A program made the translations under genes and the position numbers. From Sulfurospirillum_A sp029027265 (GTDB taxonomy: Bacteria; Campylobacterota; Campylobacteria; Campylobacterales; Sulfurospirillaceae): a stretch of 64,000 bases of DNA. The notes below the pieces were generated by a model. It was not told the origin of the DNA, searched no databases, and saw nothing but the letters and a program-made list of their open reading frames with translations. Below are positions 27,101 to 36,454 of the stretch, in pieces. Within the stretch, counting starts at the first letter, position 1. The number at the start of each line of letters is the position of its first letter. The stretch covers positions 2,666,001 through 2,730,000 of the forward strand of contig CP093061.1 in NCBI GenBank assembly GCA_029027265.1. The letters are read 5' to 3'.

Positions 27101-30100
27101 GCATACTCTTTTTGAAGTTGGACTAGTTGGCTTTGTAATTTTACTAAGTCACTCTTGTACTCTTTAAAATCTTGTTTTGCTTGATTTACTCTACTTTTCG
27201 CTTTTTTAAGTGCAGATATTGCTTTTATAATTTCAATTGCCTGATGTTTTATTTCAAAAGAAACTACAGCTTTTCCATGGAATTCTTTAGATTTTTCATA
27301 GATTTCTTCTTTTGCTTCTTTTATCTCTATATTGTTTTTTGCACTTAAACTTACATCTTCCCCTGCGTTTATGTTTGAGCCTTCAACAAGTATGTTATTT
27401 CCACTTTCAACATTAATATTTTTACCTACATTTATATTTGATGAAGTTTTTGTTGTTTCATCTACTTGTCTTTTTAGTTTATCTATTGTAGCGCTTCCCA
27501 TTTCTATTACAATTTTGCCATCTTTTAACTCCATTCCATTTTCTCCACCACTTTGTGAATGAAAATCAAATGTTTTAGTATATTTTCCAGTTTTATTTGT
27601 AGCTGCTTTTACTTCAAAATTATTTTTTACTTTTACATTTAAATCTTTACCTACATTTAACTCACTACCTTCAACTAAAACATTATTTGAATTTATGTTC
27701 AAATTTGAGTTAGTATTGACACTTGAGCCTGATGCTTTATCTGCATAGTTTTTAAATTTTCCAGTTTCGTAATCTGCTGTGAAATTAATACCTTGTGAAT
27801 TCAAACCAACATATACATTTGCATATAAACTCTTTTTATCATTTTCATTATGATTGATGCCAGATTTTATATTTATATCTTCTTTTGCATTTAAGTTTAT
27901 ATCACCTGCAGCATTAATATTTGATGCAACAATATTTATATTTTTTTGACTATTTATATCTACTTGATTACCACTGTTAATATTTGATGCTCTACTTATG
28001 CTGTCCTTATTTGATTTTTTTGATTTTGATATTTCTGCTTCAAAAATATCTATAGAAGTATCTCCCATCATCATTGATGACATTGAGCCTATTTTACCTG
28101 CATTATTTTTTATGTTCTTTGAAATACCTTTAGCAAATTGCTGAGCCATTTTCATATTAAATTTTAGTTTTGTTTTTTTATGCTCCTCGTACTCATAAAA
28201 CTCTTCTTGTACACTTGCATGTTTATAGTCTCCTCCAGTTTGAATTGAAATGTTTTTATAAGCATTTAAATCACTTCCTAAAACTGTTGTATCTTTTCCA
28301 GAATTTATATAAAGATTTTTAGAATTTAAAGATGAAAATTTAGCTGTAGTTGTAACTTTTCCTTTTAAATCAAATTGTGAAGAAACAAGAGTCCCGTCTT
28401 TAAAAAAGTCTTTCATAAAGCTTGATTTTTTAGTCCACTGCTCATCTTGACTCATTTCTTTTCCAGCAGCTATTAGAATGTCATTTGCTGCTTCAAGACT
28501 TAAATCACCATTTAGCGCGGACAATTTTGAAGCAAGAACTTCTATAGAATCGCCTGATTTAAATATAATATTATTTGCAATAGCTTTTATATCTGCACTT
28601 TTCAGCTTTAAAGCATCGTTTCTGTCCATTGAAGCACTTTTACTAAGTCCTCCCCAAGATGACTTACTAGTAGAGTGAAGTTCTCCTTCTCTATACTGTT
28701 TTGCCATTACTTTTATGTCTTTTTTTGCATCAACAATAATATTTTGATCTGCCTTTAAATTTACAGATTCTAGTGTAATCCCCTCTTCTTTACTTGTAAT
28801 AACAATATTTTTTGCATTTAAATTACTTTGTACAACTTCTTCTTTATGAATCATATCTCTTGTGGTTTTTTTACCTAAAAATCCATTTTTTGATTCTATT
28901 TTGGTATCTTTATTACTTAAGTTATTGGTTGCTAAAATTTTAACTTCTTTTACTACATCTAAAATTATATTTTCTTTAGCATTAATATCTGATGATTTAA
29001 TTTCTAAGTTTTTAGAAGAAAAAATTATATTTTTGCCATCTATATTAGATTTTCTATTTTCAATATTTATACCTTTGTTATAACCATTGTTTAAGTTAAA
29101 GTTATATTCATGCTTCAATTCTAAAGAAGTAACTTTTATATCTTCTTCTTTAGAGGTAAGATTTATATTTTCATTAGCTTTAATAATTCCATTTCTTATT
29201 TCAATTGTATTTTTTGCTTCAATATTTATGTTTTTATCAGAAATTATTTTAGCTTGGTTAGCCAGTAAAGTTCGTGTTTCTTTGCCTTGTCCATAATTAT
29301 TTGTTTTTTTCTGAGCAATTGTTATATTGTTTATGTTTCCTTCTGAATGAATAAATAAATCTCCTCCACTTTTAATTGTTCCACTTAAGTTATTTATGTC
29401 ACCACTTGCTTTTAAAGTCATGTCGGCTGAAGATTGAATTGTTCCATCTATATTAGTTATTTTCTTTGCTTCAATTTCTAATTTGTTGTGTGCAATTATG
29501 TTCGCATTATTTATCAACTTATTTTGAATATTTAAACTAATATTATTAGCCAATATTTTTGTCCCATATGTTGTTATGTTTTTCGATGAGAGATACAATT
29601 GAGGAACTAAAACTTTTTCTCCTTGTATCTCTTTTTCTTCTAGCCAAACTATATTTTTATTTAGTTTATTAATTTGTTCTTTTGTTAATTTTATACCAAA
29701 AGAGAGTTCCAAATCTTCCTGAACACTTAATGCATTATCCATTAAGGCTCTGTATTGTGTTAAGTCTGAGCTATATCCTTCTAAATATCGTTTTCCACTC
29801 AAACGCATAACACTATTTCTCACGAGTCTTGTTTCGTACATAGCATCACCAAGACGCTTTAATATACTTTGCGGATTTAAATTTAACTTATCTAGCATAT
29901 AATCCGAACTAATAAATGTTTCATAGTTTACATAAAGTGGATTCGCCTCTACAAGATAAGGATGTTTGCTGGCCTTATTGACTAAAAAAAGATTATATTT
30001 TCCTTTCGGAAGCGTCAAACTATCTAAAATTAAATCACTATTTGCATTTGAAGTTACTGGTGTAGATAATGATAAAGAATGATGTGTATTTGTTTGATAT

Positions 30101-32655
30101 AGACCATCGTTTTGTGAAATTATTTTGTACTCTACATTATCTTTAAGATCTAATGCTTTATTTACTTCATTTCTTAAAATATTGCTTTTACTTTCTAAAT
30201 CTACTGAGAGTGAACTAATATAATTTTGTGTATTTATTGTCTCTAATGTTTGTGAATTTTGTGTATAAATATCTTTAACATTTTGATGAAGAACCTTTAA
30301 TTTGTCTTTTTTAAGTGTTAAATCATTTAATATTAAAATAGAATCATTAAGTGTATTAAATTGAGTTAAATTGTTTTTATTAATATCTATATTTATTTTA
30401 AGAGTGCTTACTGCTTGTTCAAAATTATTTAAATCTTGAAAAACAGTATCATCTTTTTTTATTGTTTTAATATGTGCAATAATTGCTTCTAAAGAGCTTA
30501 AGGTTGCTTCATCAGCAGCAATATTTAGTGTTAGCGTATCTTTAAAAATACTCAAGCCTTTTTTAAAAGTAACTAAATTTTCTTCTGTTAATACTTCATT
30601 AATTAAAGCATCTATACTTTTTGAATTATTTAAAATATTAATTATTTGTTTATTGTTAACATTTAAAAAATTATTAAGCTTTTGTAAACTTATAGAATTT
30701 GTTTCCATTACATCAATAGAATCAATTTTTTCTAAAATTACTGCATCTTCTAGAGAACCTTCAAGCTGATCTGATATGTTATTGAGTGTAACAACATTTC
30801 CCGTAATGCTCTCTTTGGCTTGAATACCATAATTTGGAAGAGGAAGTTTAGTTGTTTCTGTTTTTGTAAAAGTTCCTCTGTATCCTGCTCTGTGCTTATG
30901 GTTAATGCAAGTTCCAGAAGGACCATCTGTTGAACAATATCTTTCATTCCTGAATTGTTTTGTAGTGGTAGTTGTCGTGGTTACTATAATTTTTCCAGCA
31001 TTATTCACTGTAGTTGCCTTAAGCACTATATTTCTATCTGATGCGATTAAAGAATAAAAATTATTTAATGTTTCTACATCTATTATTATGTCTTCATTTG
31101 CTAAAATTAAAGCTGGATCACCAACAACATTTACTGTTTGTGTTTGTGTTTGTGTGGTTACAACATCATAATTATTAGAACCACCTTTGGAAACTGTTTT
31201 TGTCGATGTTATTGAAGTATTTTTAATTATTGGAATGTTTGCAGTATTTGTTAATGTTTTAGCTGTTATTTCTATGTTTTTACCAGATTGAATAACACCT
31301 TTGTTTGTTACATTATTTATTTTTTCTTTTGCTTGATTAGCACTTATTTTTACTCTACCATCAGCGTAAACCATGCCATTTTCACTATTATTAAATGTAT
31401 TTTCAACTAATAATTCTATATCTTTATTGCTACGTATCATCATTTGGTTATCTAATGTTTTTGATGTTACCTTTAAATTATTTTTTGTATATAATGCTCC
31501 TGTATTATAAATATTTTTGGCTTCCATATCTACATCATACCCACCTATTAGTCCACTATTTATTATGTCAAATGATGCCTTTATAGTGCTTTTACTGGTT
31601 CCATCTAAAGCACTTATTTCACCTTTATTATTTATGCTATTTCTAGCACTTATATTTACCTTTTCAGATGCATTAATCACACTCTTTTCATCTATGTTAA
31701 TATCAATTTGTGCATCAATTATAATTTCATTCGCTGTTATATTATCTTTAACATCAATACTGCTACTAAGTGATTTTATTTCTATTGTATTTTCAGATAC
31801 ACCTTTGGAAATTACAATTTTACCATCAGCCTCCAAAAAAAGTAAATTTTGTGCAAATACCTCTGGTGGAAGATTAATACCAACACCTTTATCACTACTT
31901 ACGAAAAAAATTGTATTTGCATAAATACCACCCAAAAGAGATGAGTCAATAGAGATTCCAGTTCCTACAGTATTTTTAGATGTTACAGTGCCATCAAGAG
32001 ATATGCTGTTATCTCCTGTTACTATATTTAGATTGTTTGCGTATATTTTTGCATTTATTTGTAAAGCTTTTGCATAAATTGCCACTTTGTCTATACTGTT
32101 TACATTTAGACCTGCACCTTCTAGTAATATTTCTCCTTTGCTTATGTCAAAACCTTGTAAAAGTCCGCTTGAAAACATAGGAATACCAGTAGTAAGGGTT
32201 ACTTTTGGTGTATTTATAAAACCTCCGCCATTTACTGAGATACCATTAGGATTTGCCACTATAACATTTGCACTTACTCCTGCAACCTCTGAATAACCTT
32301 TGAGTAATGTTTTTGAAGTGCCCGTTACTTCATTTAAAATCAAACTCGCACTATTGCCCGTAATGTTAGGATTTCTTGAAATAAATCCTGAAAGCTGAGT
32401 ATTTACAACTTTATTTGAATTATTTAAAATAAGCCCTTTCTTTTCAACATTATAGTTTTTAAATTTATTGTGAGAAAGACCATTGGCATCTGGAGTTACT
32501 ATATTAACTATAGGAACTAAGTTTGGTGCATATATTAAGCTTGCTTTATTTTTAACAGGAGCTGTTGTATCTATTTCTAAATTTGCTGCATGTAATGTTT
32601 GAGAAAAAACTAAAATAGAATTAAAAATTATTGATACTATCTGTTTACTTGACAT
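24136..32655 (-). CDS. cdiA: CdiA: contact-dependent inhibition effector with TNT-like toxin tip
   Basis: A 2839-residue two-partner-secretion exoprotein. Signal peptide to about residue 24 (TLHAA), TPS secretion domain with VIVANPNGISVNGGGFIN (~130-147), then long runs of filamentous-haemagglutinin repeats (INIEA/LNVKV-type) to about 2270. An internal coiled, non-repeat stretch lies at ~650-900. Past 2300 comes a pre-toxin region with a zincin-like AHEASHAKD (His2419-His2423) and EEYANIVADD. The last ~115 residues resemble the TNT/DUF4237 NAD+ glycohydrolases: GDRLVRYV (candidate Arg), GTYTTIKGQSWD, IPVTKSLTTPWYERG and GGGVQLQF (candidate Gln). The start overlaps the 335-aa gene by 11 bp and the stop overlaps the immunity gene. 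It should be exported by CdiB and kill or arrest neighbours lacking immunity. Confidence 0.93.
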   Translation of the reverse strand: MSSKQIVSIIFNSILVFSQTLHAANLEIDTTAPVKNKASLIYAPNLVPIVNIVTPDANGLSHNKFKNYNVEKKGLILNNSNKVVNTQLSGFISRNPNITGNSASLILNEVTGTSKTLLKGYSEVAGVSANVIVANPNGISVNGGGFINTPKVTLTTGIPMFSSGLLQGFDISKGEILLEGAGLNVNSIDKVAIYAKALQINAKIYANNLNIVTGDNSISLDGTVTSKNTVGTGISIDSSLLGGIYANTIFFVSSDKGVGINLPPEVFAQNLLFLEADGKIVISKGVSENTIEIKSLSSSIDVKDNITANEIIIDAQIDINIDEKSVINASEKVNISARNSINNKGEISALDGTSKSTIKASFDIINSGLIGGYDVDMEAKNIYNTGALYTKNNLKVTSKTLDNQMMIRSNKDIELLVENTFNNSENGMVYADGRVKISANQAKEKINNVTNKGVIQSGKNIEITAKTLTNTANIPIIKNTSITSTKTVSKGGSNNYDVVTTQTQTQTVNVVGDPALILANEDIIIDVETLNNFYSLIASDRNIVLKATTVNNAGKIIVTTTTTTTKQFRNERYCSTDGPSGTCINHKHRAGYRGTFTKTETTKLPLPNYGIQAKESITGNVVTLNNISDQLEGSLEDAVILEKIDSIDVMETNSISLQKLNNFLNVNNKQIINILNNSKSIDALINEVLTEENLVTFKKGLSIFKDTLTLNIAADEATLSSLEAIIAHIKTIKKDDTVFQDLNNFEQAVSTLKINIDINKNNLTQFNTLNDSILILNDLTLKKDKLKVLHQNVKDIYTQNSQTLETINTQNYISSLSVDLESKSNILRNEVNKALDLKDNVEYKIISQNDGLYQTNTHHSLSLSTPVTSNANSDLILDSLTLPKGKYNLFLVNKASKHPYLVEANPLYVNYETFISSDYMLDKLNLNPQSILKRLGDAMYETRLVRNSVMRLSGKRYLEGYSSDLTQYRALMDNALSVQEDLELSFGIKLTKEQINKLNKNIVWLEEKEIQGEKVLVPQLYLSSKNITTYGTKILANNISLNIQNKLINNANIIAHNKLEIEAKKITNIDGTIQSSADMTLKASGDINNLSGTIKSGGDLFIHSEGNINNITIAQKKTNNYGQGKETRTLLANQAKIISDKNINIEAKNTIEIRNGIIKANENINLTSKEEDIKVTSLELKHEYNFNLNNGYNKGINIENRKSNIDGKNIIFSSKNLEIKSSDINAKENIILDVVKEVKILATNNLSNKDTKIESKNGFLGKKTTRDMIHKEEVVQSNLNAKNIVITSKEEGITLESVNLKADQNIIVDAKKDIKVMAKQYREGELHSTSKSSWGGLSKSASMDRNDALKLKSADIKAIANNIIFKSGDSIEVLASKLSALNGDLSLEAANDILIAAGKEMSQDEQWTKKSSFMKDFFKDGTLVSSQFDLKGKVTTTAKFSSLNSKNLYINSGKDTTVLGSDLNAYKNISIQTGGDYKHASVQEEFYEYEEHKKTKLKFNMKMAQQFAKGISKNIKNNAGKIGSMSSMMMGDTSIDIFEAEISKSKKSNKDSISRASNINSGNQVDINSQKNINIVASNINAAGDINLNAKEDINIKSGINHNENDKKSLYANVYVGLNSQGINFTADYETGKFKNYADKASGSSVNTNSNLNINSNNVLVEGSELNVGKDLNVKVKNNFEVKAATNKTGKYTKTFDFHSQSGGENGMELKDGKIVIEMGSATIDKLKRQVDETTKTSSNINVGKNINVESGNNILVEGSNINAGEDVSLSAKNNIEIKEAKEEIYEKSKEFHGKAVVSFEIKHQAIEIIKAISALKKAKSRVNQAKQDFKEYKSDLVKLQSQLVQLQKEYANKIPGITKADIEEFKDIIQDVKSDKNWYKASIKLAQASVVMQSLFLTQQIAGLAQSASSFAWGFDAGINLNIDTVLQKANIYASSSVASNINAKNIYLNADNTALVQGSNLNAKENINIEANEVNIVASRDKSSNNTDREHANLNFNYSVFAGFTMSAAYDRAKEKNAQTVYTNSNVQANNINVKTKEDMNVKGATIQADETINLDVGKDLNVVAVQNRQRGDSKSFGVNFSYSAGNGRAKTKAMSKTDSGSSGSFGVNMSNSKYRNKQTLDTSIVAKEVNVNVKNETYLQGATLASLDENGNDNNKLNLKTKVLKYEDLSNTSYQNSKSMGASVSLGNKKQKDGSSKLESSSSTFQYSNGLSLSKNKTLSTLGKGNIEVEDLENSSDLERLNTDVSNKTKEIYSVNRKKGDIDIKIDHRVFTKEGRAEIKEDIDRNILLGEALSEVATKKSVSIVGDNANGQTNILEHIQNKQDFYSAAKNFYNDPKNSTQRDILANPDKYTPQQRQEANQAMIYHIASATGTKPSEVVNMLNDELKGFYSHEDGKIYISDNANENSKDTAFTVAHEASHAKDAQENGTENKSKTYEVNREEYANIVADDFVSKLDNDYASSGYDLSKATHQNSNTQVNSDLNKPTQIDKSLEDNTETFNQLNKDKGDKIGGGRSFTRLDAMELTVQGLQEKGKYLEALDVKQAYKLGELINRGNKEELLEYVQKNNVSEKVLEKAVKNAHHTKGMIDDTLTFYSSVLDITSLGETAVAVVFIKELVKKLGIKKAVELIGKNTLLNFTDSLKLVNDVVKLKVSKVLNRVTDDTIAQITRTNGIKTTPKISLKQKEINSNYAKAKETNFRDKNGNYIHPDDKKNLHVIPGSIQETTLKKGDRLVRYVRKKDIKDNYKDKEYKLKGDTKGTYTTIKGQSWDSLSLSGKKSDYRVFEIEVLDDIPVTKSLTTPWYERGVGGGVQLQFKKPLSKFANKEKGIKLKIIKEI
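25834..27409 (-). repeat. 1.58-kb direct repeat, copy in the main cdiA
   Basis: Partner of 20815-22390, inside the distal FHA-repeat part of cdiA, ending shortly upstream (toward the toxin) where the two pre-toxin sequences diverge. Its near-perfect conservation points to recent duplication or ongoing gene conversion. Confidence 0.92.
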
Positions 32656-33652
32656 AATATTCCTTTTTGGTTGCTTTTTTAAAGCATGTATTTAAAATAC
32701 TTTTAACTTCATGATGACAGTTATGTTTAAAGAGATCAAAAATAGCTACTTTTCTTGGTTGAATTTTTTGATTAATACAATTTGAAAATTTATTTTTATC
32801 ATATTTATCTGATAAAATAATAGGTTTACATAATTCATGGCTAAAATAAGAAGAGTTATCAATTACAAAACCATTTCCATTAAAATAATTTAAGTAATCT
32901 GTGGCATATAAACCACCACATTGATTTTTTGCACAAAGATAAGAGTGATAATAAATATCTAACGTTGCACTACATGTGTATACTTCATTTATTTTCAAAT
33001 TATTTAACTCTTTTAAATTTCTTATAATATCTTTATTTTTAACTTTTGAAATCCACTTTCCAATATTTGGATTGTATACACCCTCAGTAAAAAAAAGTAA
33101 TTTTGAATCAAAATCATAAATACCTCCAGCATATGAAAAATCCACCTTTAAATTAGGATTAGAATCTTTTATTATTAAACCTTTTGAATCATAATTAAGT
33201 ACTTTTACAATTTCTTTATTTACATTAAAAACTAATTTTAAAGATCTCATTTTATTGTATATAAAAGTGAATTCTATTCCTTTTACTAACATTCCATATG
33301 GTATACTCTCATATTTATTTTTATACAAATATTGCCTTAATACTTGAGAGTTTTCATCAACTACAAGATGCAATTTGCCTTCTCCTAGCCAAGAGTATTT
33401 TTCTAAAATATTTCCATTTACACGCTTAGTAATCCTTAAGTTATTTTCATCTATTTCATACTCAATTATTTTAGTTGGTGAACTGATAATCTTTAGATGG
33501 TTAGTTTCTGAAAACTCATACTTTGTATTTGTATCTTTATTCTCAAAAGTTAGTGCAAAAAGTTTTGTTCTATCTTGTGAAAAATAATAAATAACAAACA
33601 ATATAAAAATGCCCAAGAAGAAGAAAATAATTTTTTTAATTTTAAAATTCAT
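32645..33652 (-). CDS. Unrecognised membrane-anchored protein between cdiB and cdiA
   Basis: A 335-residue protein with one N-terminal membrane anchor (IIFFFLGIFILFVIYYF, residues 8-24) and the remainder outside the cytoplasm. The middle is beta-rich. The last ~130 residues hold eight or so cysteines (YTCSATLDI, LCAKNQCGGLY, HELCKP, SNCINQ, KHNCHHEVKS, LNTCFKK). KHNCHHEV recalls the Asn-Cys-x-His core of permuted papain-like (LRAT/NlpC-type) folds, but that is only a resemblance. It overlaps cdiB by 11 bp and cdiA by 11 bp, so it is translated as part of the CDI operon. Possible roles: export accessory, modification of CdiA, or a second immunity. I do not know its function. Confidence 0.8.
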   Translation of the reverse strand: MNFKIKKIIFFFLGIFILFVIYYFSQDRTKLFALTFENKDTNTKYEFSETNHLKIISSPTKIIEYEIDENNLRITKRVNGNILEKYSWLGEGKLHLVVDENSQVLRQYLYKNKYESIPYGMLVKGIEFTFIYNKMRSLKLVFNVNKEIVKVLNYDSKGLIIKDSNPNLKVDFSYAGGIYDFDSKLLFFTEGVYNPNIGKWISKVKNKDIIRNLKELNNLKINEVYTCSATLDIYYHSYLCAKNQCGGLYATDYLNYFNGNGFVIDNSSYFSHELCKPIILSDKYDKNKFSNCINQKIQPRKVAIFDLFKHNCHHEVKSILNTCFKKATKKEYYVK

Positions 33653-35264
33653 AATTTATATTACATCCAAAAAAATTATTTGATATACTTACATCTTCTT
33701 TATACATAGGTGATGCATAATAAAACTTTGCATTAAAACTATCTTTAGAGAGTTTTACTCCTATAATATTGCTTAATAATCTGCCACCTTTAGTATCTTC
33801 CTCTTTTTTTATTTGTCCACCATCAAATGCAATAAAATAAGTTTGTTCAAAATAATCTAACATTTTTATTCCCAATGTTTTTGAGAATTCATTTTTAAAA
33901 TAATATCCATTATTACCATTTAAACCTTCTTTTTTATAGCCTCTTATACTATAAGGTCCGCCAATACTAATTTGATTACTACTAAAAAGTTTATCATTGG
34001 TATGTTGATAGTGAAAAGTAAAAGAGTATTGAAAATCTTTAAAAAACTTTGTTAAAGACACATCAATATTATATAAAAAATATTTTATATTTAAATCTGT
34101 TGGGTTATATGACCCAAACCAATCAACACCCTGAGTAAAATTTAAAGCAATATATGCAAAAAAATCACTATTTCTATGCAAATAATCAACACTTCCACCT
34201 ACATTAGTTAAGTTATAACTAGAGGTCTCTATTAGTGTATCGCTAATATAGTTTTTACTTCTTGAATGAGCTAAAAAAGATCCTAGATTTATACTGTTTT
34301 TTTGGTCATGAAAAAGTTTATAATTTAAATTTAGTTCGTATCTATTTGTACTTCCATCAGATTTATAATCTACAACTCTTGCAGGAACTAACTGCTCATA
34401 GGTTGTTCTTCGGTAACTTAAAGTTGATAGTAATCTTCCAATTGGAAAAGAGTATTTAAAAGTGTTTCCAACAGAGTTTTCGTCATCAAAATGATTTTCT
34501 GTGCTGTTTAAACCAATACTTAATTTATCGTTAATGCCAAGGAGATTATCAATATTTATATTTAAAACACCTTGTAAATCCCCAGTTTTTTTGCTTCCAA
34601 AATTATTTAAACCCATACTACCATAGATTCTATTTGTTATATTATTTTCAACATAGACTGTTGTATACTCTACTTTTTTTCCAGGTAAAAGTCTCATAAT
34701 AGCATGATTTGAAGGTAATCTATTTATTATTTCAATAGAAGTTTCAAGGTCTCTCAGATTTAAATATTTATTTTTTATATTAAAAAATGCATTTTCAATA
34801 TAGAGTTCATTTGGTAAAATGCTCTCAACTTTACCTTCTACTGCAAATAACTCTATTTCTCCTTTTGAAATGCTTTGAGGTTTAATATAAACTTTTGATG
34901 TAACATAACCTTTTTCAATATATAAAGCTGTTAATCTATTTGTAAGATTTTTTAAATCATTTAAAGTATTACATCTGTTTAAATACTCTTTGAATATTTT
35001 TTGTTTTTCTTCTTTTGACAATAAAGTTATAGAGTTTTCCGTTATTGTCTCAATATTAAAACACTGTGTTTGTTTGTTTTCAAGTTGTTTTGGTTTTTCA
35101 ACCTCATAATATAAAATAGATTTATCTTTATTTCGTTCTAATTGTTTATAAATCTCTTTTTGCTTGTCTAAATGTTCTCTTTGTTCAATATCTTCATTTA
35201 TTCCACATAATAGCACAGAAGGTGCTAAAAACATACTCAGCATTATAAAAATAAAATTTTTCAA
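33642..35264 (-). CDS. cdiB: CdiB: two-partner-secretion outer membrane transporter
   Basis: A 540-residue ShlB/FhaC-type transporter. Signal peptide in the first ~20 residues, an N-terminal charged helix, then POTRA-like domains (QSISKGEIELFAVEGKVESI and LRDLETSIEIINRLP, followed by the RLLPGK motif) and a C-terminal 16-strand-type barrel. The barrel carries ISIGGPYSIRGYKKEGLNG, whose SIRGY is the VRGY-type loop-6 signature, and ends in YEF with a terminal Phe. The only in-frame start near the signal peptide is a TTG at 35264, with AGGG upstream. It exports CdiA encoded two genes downstream. Confidence 0.93.
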   Translation of the reverse strand: MKNFIFIMLSMFLAPSVLLCGINEDIEQREHLDKQKEIYKQLERNKDKSILYYEVEKPKQLENKQTQCFNIETITENSITLLSKEEKQKIFKEYLNRCNTLNDLKNLTNRLTALYIEKGYVTSKVYIKPQSISKGEIELFAVEGKVESILPNELYIENAFFNIKNKYLNLRDLETSIEIINRLPSNHAIMRLLPGKKVEYTTVYVENNITNRIYGSMGLNNFGSKKTGDLQGVLNINIDNLLGINDKLSIGLNSTENHFDDENSVGNTFKYSFPIGRLLSTLSYRRTTYEQLVPARVVDYKSDGSTNRYELNLNYKLFHDQKNSINLGSFLAHSRSKNYISDTLIETSSYNLTNVGGSVDYLHRNSDFFAYIALNFTQGVDWFGSYNPTDLNIKYFLYNIDVSLTKFFKDFQYSFTFHYQHTNDKLFSSNQISIGGPYSIRGYKKEGLNGNNGYYFKNEFSKTLGIKMLDYFEQTYFIAFDGGQIKKEEDTKGGRLLSNIIGVKLSKDSFNAKFYYASPMYKEDVSISNNFFGCNINYEF

Positions 35265-35267
35265 TTA

Positions 35268-35312
35268 CTACCCTATAAATAATTTTAAAAATGATACTAT
35301 AATATATTTCAT
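35268..35312 (-). CDS. Possible 14-codon leader peptide upstream of cdiB
   Basis: ATG at 35312 with AAGGAT upstream encodes MKYIIVSFLKLFIG and stops 3 bp before the TTG start of cdiB. The better ribosome site and start belong to this small frame, so cdiB may be translated by coupling to it. It may also be chance. Confidence 0.35.
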   Translation of the reverse strand: MKYIIVSFLKLFIG

Positions 35313-35532
35313 AAGAATATCCTTAACTATTTAAAAATTAATTATTATGATATAATTTTTATTAGAAAATTTAATATTATAAATAATAAATTATTCACTT
35401 TTACACGTAAATAAAACTCTTTTAATAAATTTGAAGGCATACCATAATTATACAAATATAACTTAACTTTGCTCAGGCTTATCTATGAGTTGCCCATAGG
35501 AAGGACTTAGAAATATATGATATAATATACTA
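35313..35532. promoter_or_regulatory. AT-rich upstream region of the CDI operon
   Basis: About 220 bp, more than 80% A/T at places, between the CDI operon (leftward) and an IS copy. It has several TATAAT-like hexamers (for example ATATAATT on the minus strand near 35350) but none can be singled out. Nothing coding is visible. The operon promoter must lie here or in the IS. Confidence 0.4.
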
Positions 35533-36429
35533 GACATCTTTCAAAAGTAAGAATGAAAATTGCTTAGTAAAGAATATGAGTAAATATAAAAAAATAGAGA
35601 ATAAGAAACCAGAGCAATTTAAACGATTGACAGGTGTAAAAAAAGAGACCTTTGAATTGATGGTTAAACTTTTAAAAGATTTCGAAGAGAAAAGAAAGAA
35701 GATATCAGGTCGTCCCCTAAAATTAATCTATGCAGATCAGATTTTAATGATGCTTGAATATTTAAGAGAATATCGTACATATTATCATATAAGTGTAGAT
35801 TACAGTATCAGTGAATCAAGCTGTTATAAAATGATAAAAAGAGCAGAAGATATATTGATAAACTCAAAAGTTTTTTCACTTCCAACAAAGAATAGATTGA
35901 TGAATGATATGGAGATTGAAGTTATCTTGGTTGATGCAACTGAATCACCTATTCAACGTCCAAAAAAAAGCAACAGAGATACTATTCAGGGAAAAAGAAA
36001 CGACATACACTAAAAACACAACTAGTTGTTGATGCAAAAGAGTTAACCATTTTAGCAACTACGTGTTCAGAAGGGAAACTACATGATTTTAAGTTGTATA
36101 AAAAAAGTAAATTACCACTAAATCCAAATATACAAGTTAATGTTGATACCGGATATTTGGGAATAAAAAAGATACACAATAATACCCTTATTCCAAAGAA
36201 AAAAAGTAAGTTAAAACCATTAAGTCATGAAGATAAAAAAGATAATAAAATATTTGCATCAAAACGTATATTTGTAGAACATGTTATAGGTGTACTAAAA
36301 CGATTTCGTATCATCTCAGAAACCTATCGTAATAGAAGAAAAAGATTTGGCTTACGGTTTAACTTAATTGCTGGTATTTATAATTTTGAGTTGAAATTGA
36401 AAGATATTAAGTGACTTTTGAAAGAAGTC
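35533..36429 (+). mobile_element. IS5-type insertion sequence, copy 1 of element A
   Basis: An 897-bp element with imperfect terminal inverted repeats (GACATCTTTCAAAAGTAA on the left; the complement of GACTTCTTTCAAAAGTCA on the right) flanked by TA/CTA. It carries one transposase in two overlapping frames. An equal-length copy lies inverted at 59707-60603. It sits between cdiB and the DinB-like gene, forming the right border of the CDI island. Confidence 0.9.
35576..36414 (+). CDS. IS5-type transposase, two frames joined by a probable -1 frameshift
   Basis: The first frame (35576-36013, 145 codons) begins MSKYKKIENKKPEQF and reaches EVILVDATESPIQRPKKS, which holds the first DDE aspartate; it stops soon after IQGKRNDIH. 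Slipping back one base at the GGAAAAAGAAACG stretch (35989-36000) continues as KKRHTLKTQLVVDAKEL, with the second Asp in VNVDTGYLGIKK and the catalytic Glu in IFVEHVIGVLKRF, ending at 36414. The same arrangement in the independent element at 47.9-48.8 kb argues for programmed frameshifting rather than decay. Confidence 0.85.
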
Positions 36430-36454
36430 TACTATCAAAAAAAGTAGTAAAATT

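Noticed and set aside
20000..31924. Many plus-strand open frames of 60-135 codons across the cdiA region
   Set aside because: They are antisense shadows of the repetitive minus-strand cdiA; the translations are low-complexity and hydrophobic, with no start signals.
24136..32655. Tandem repeats in cdiA as a CRISPR or minisatellite
   Set aside because: The repeats are degenerate coding repeats of the filamentous-haemagglutinin type; no identical repeat-spacer pattern exists.
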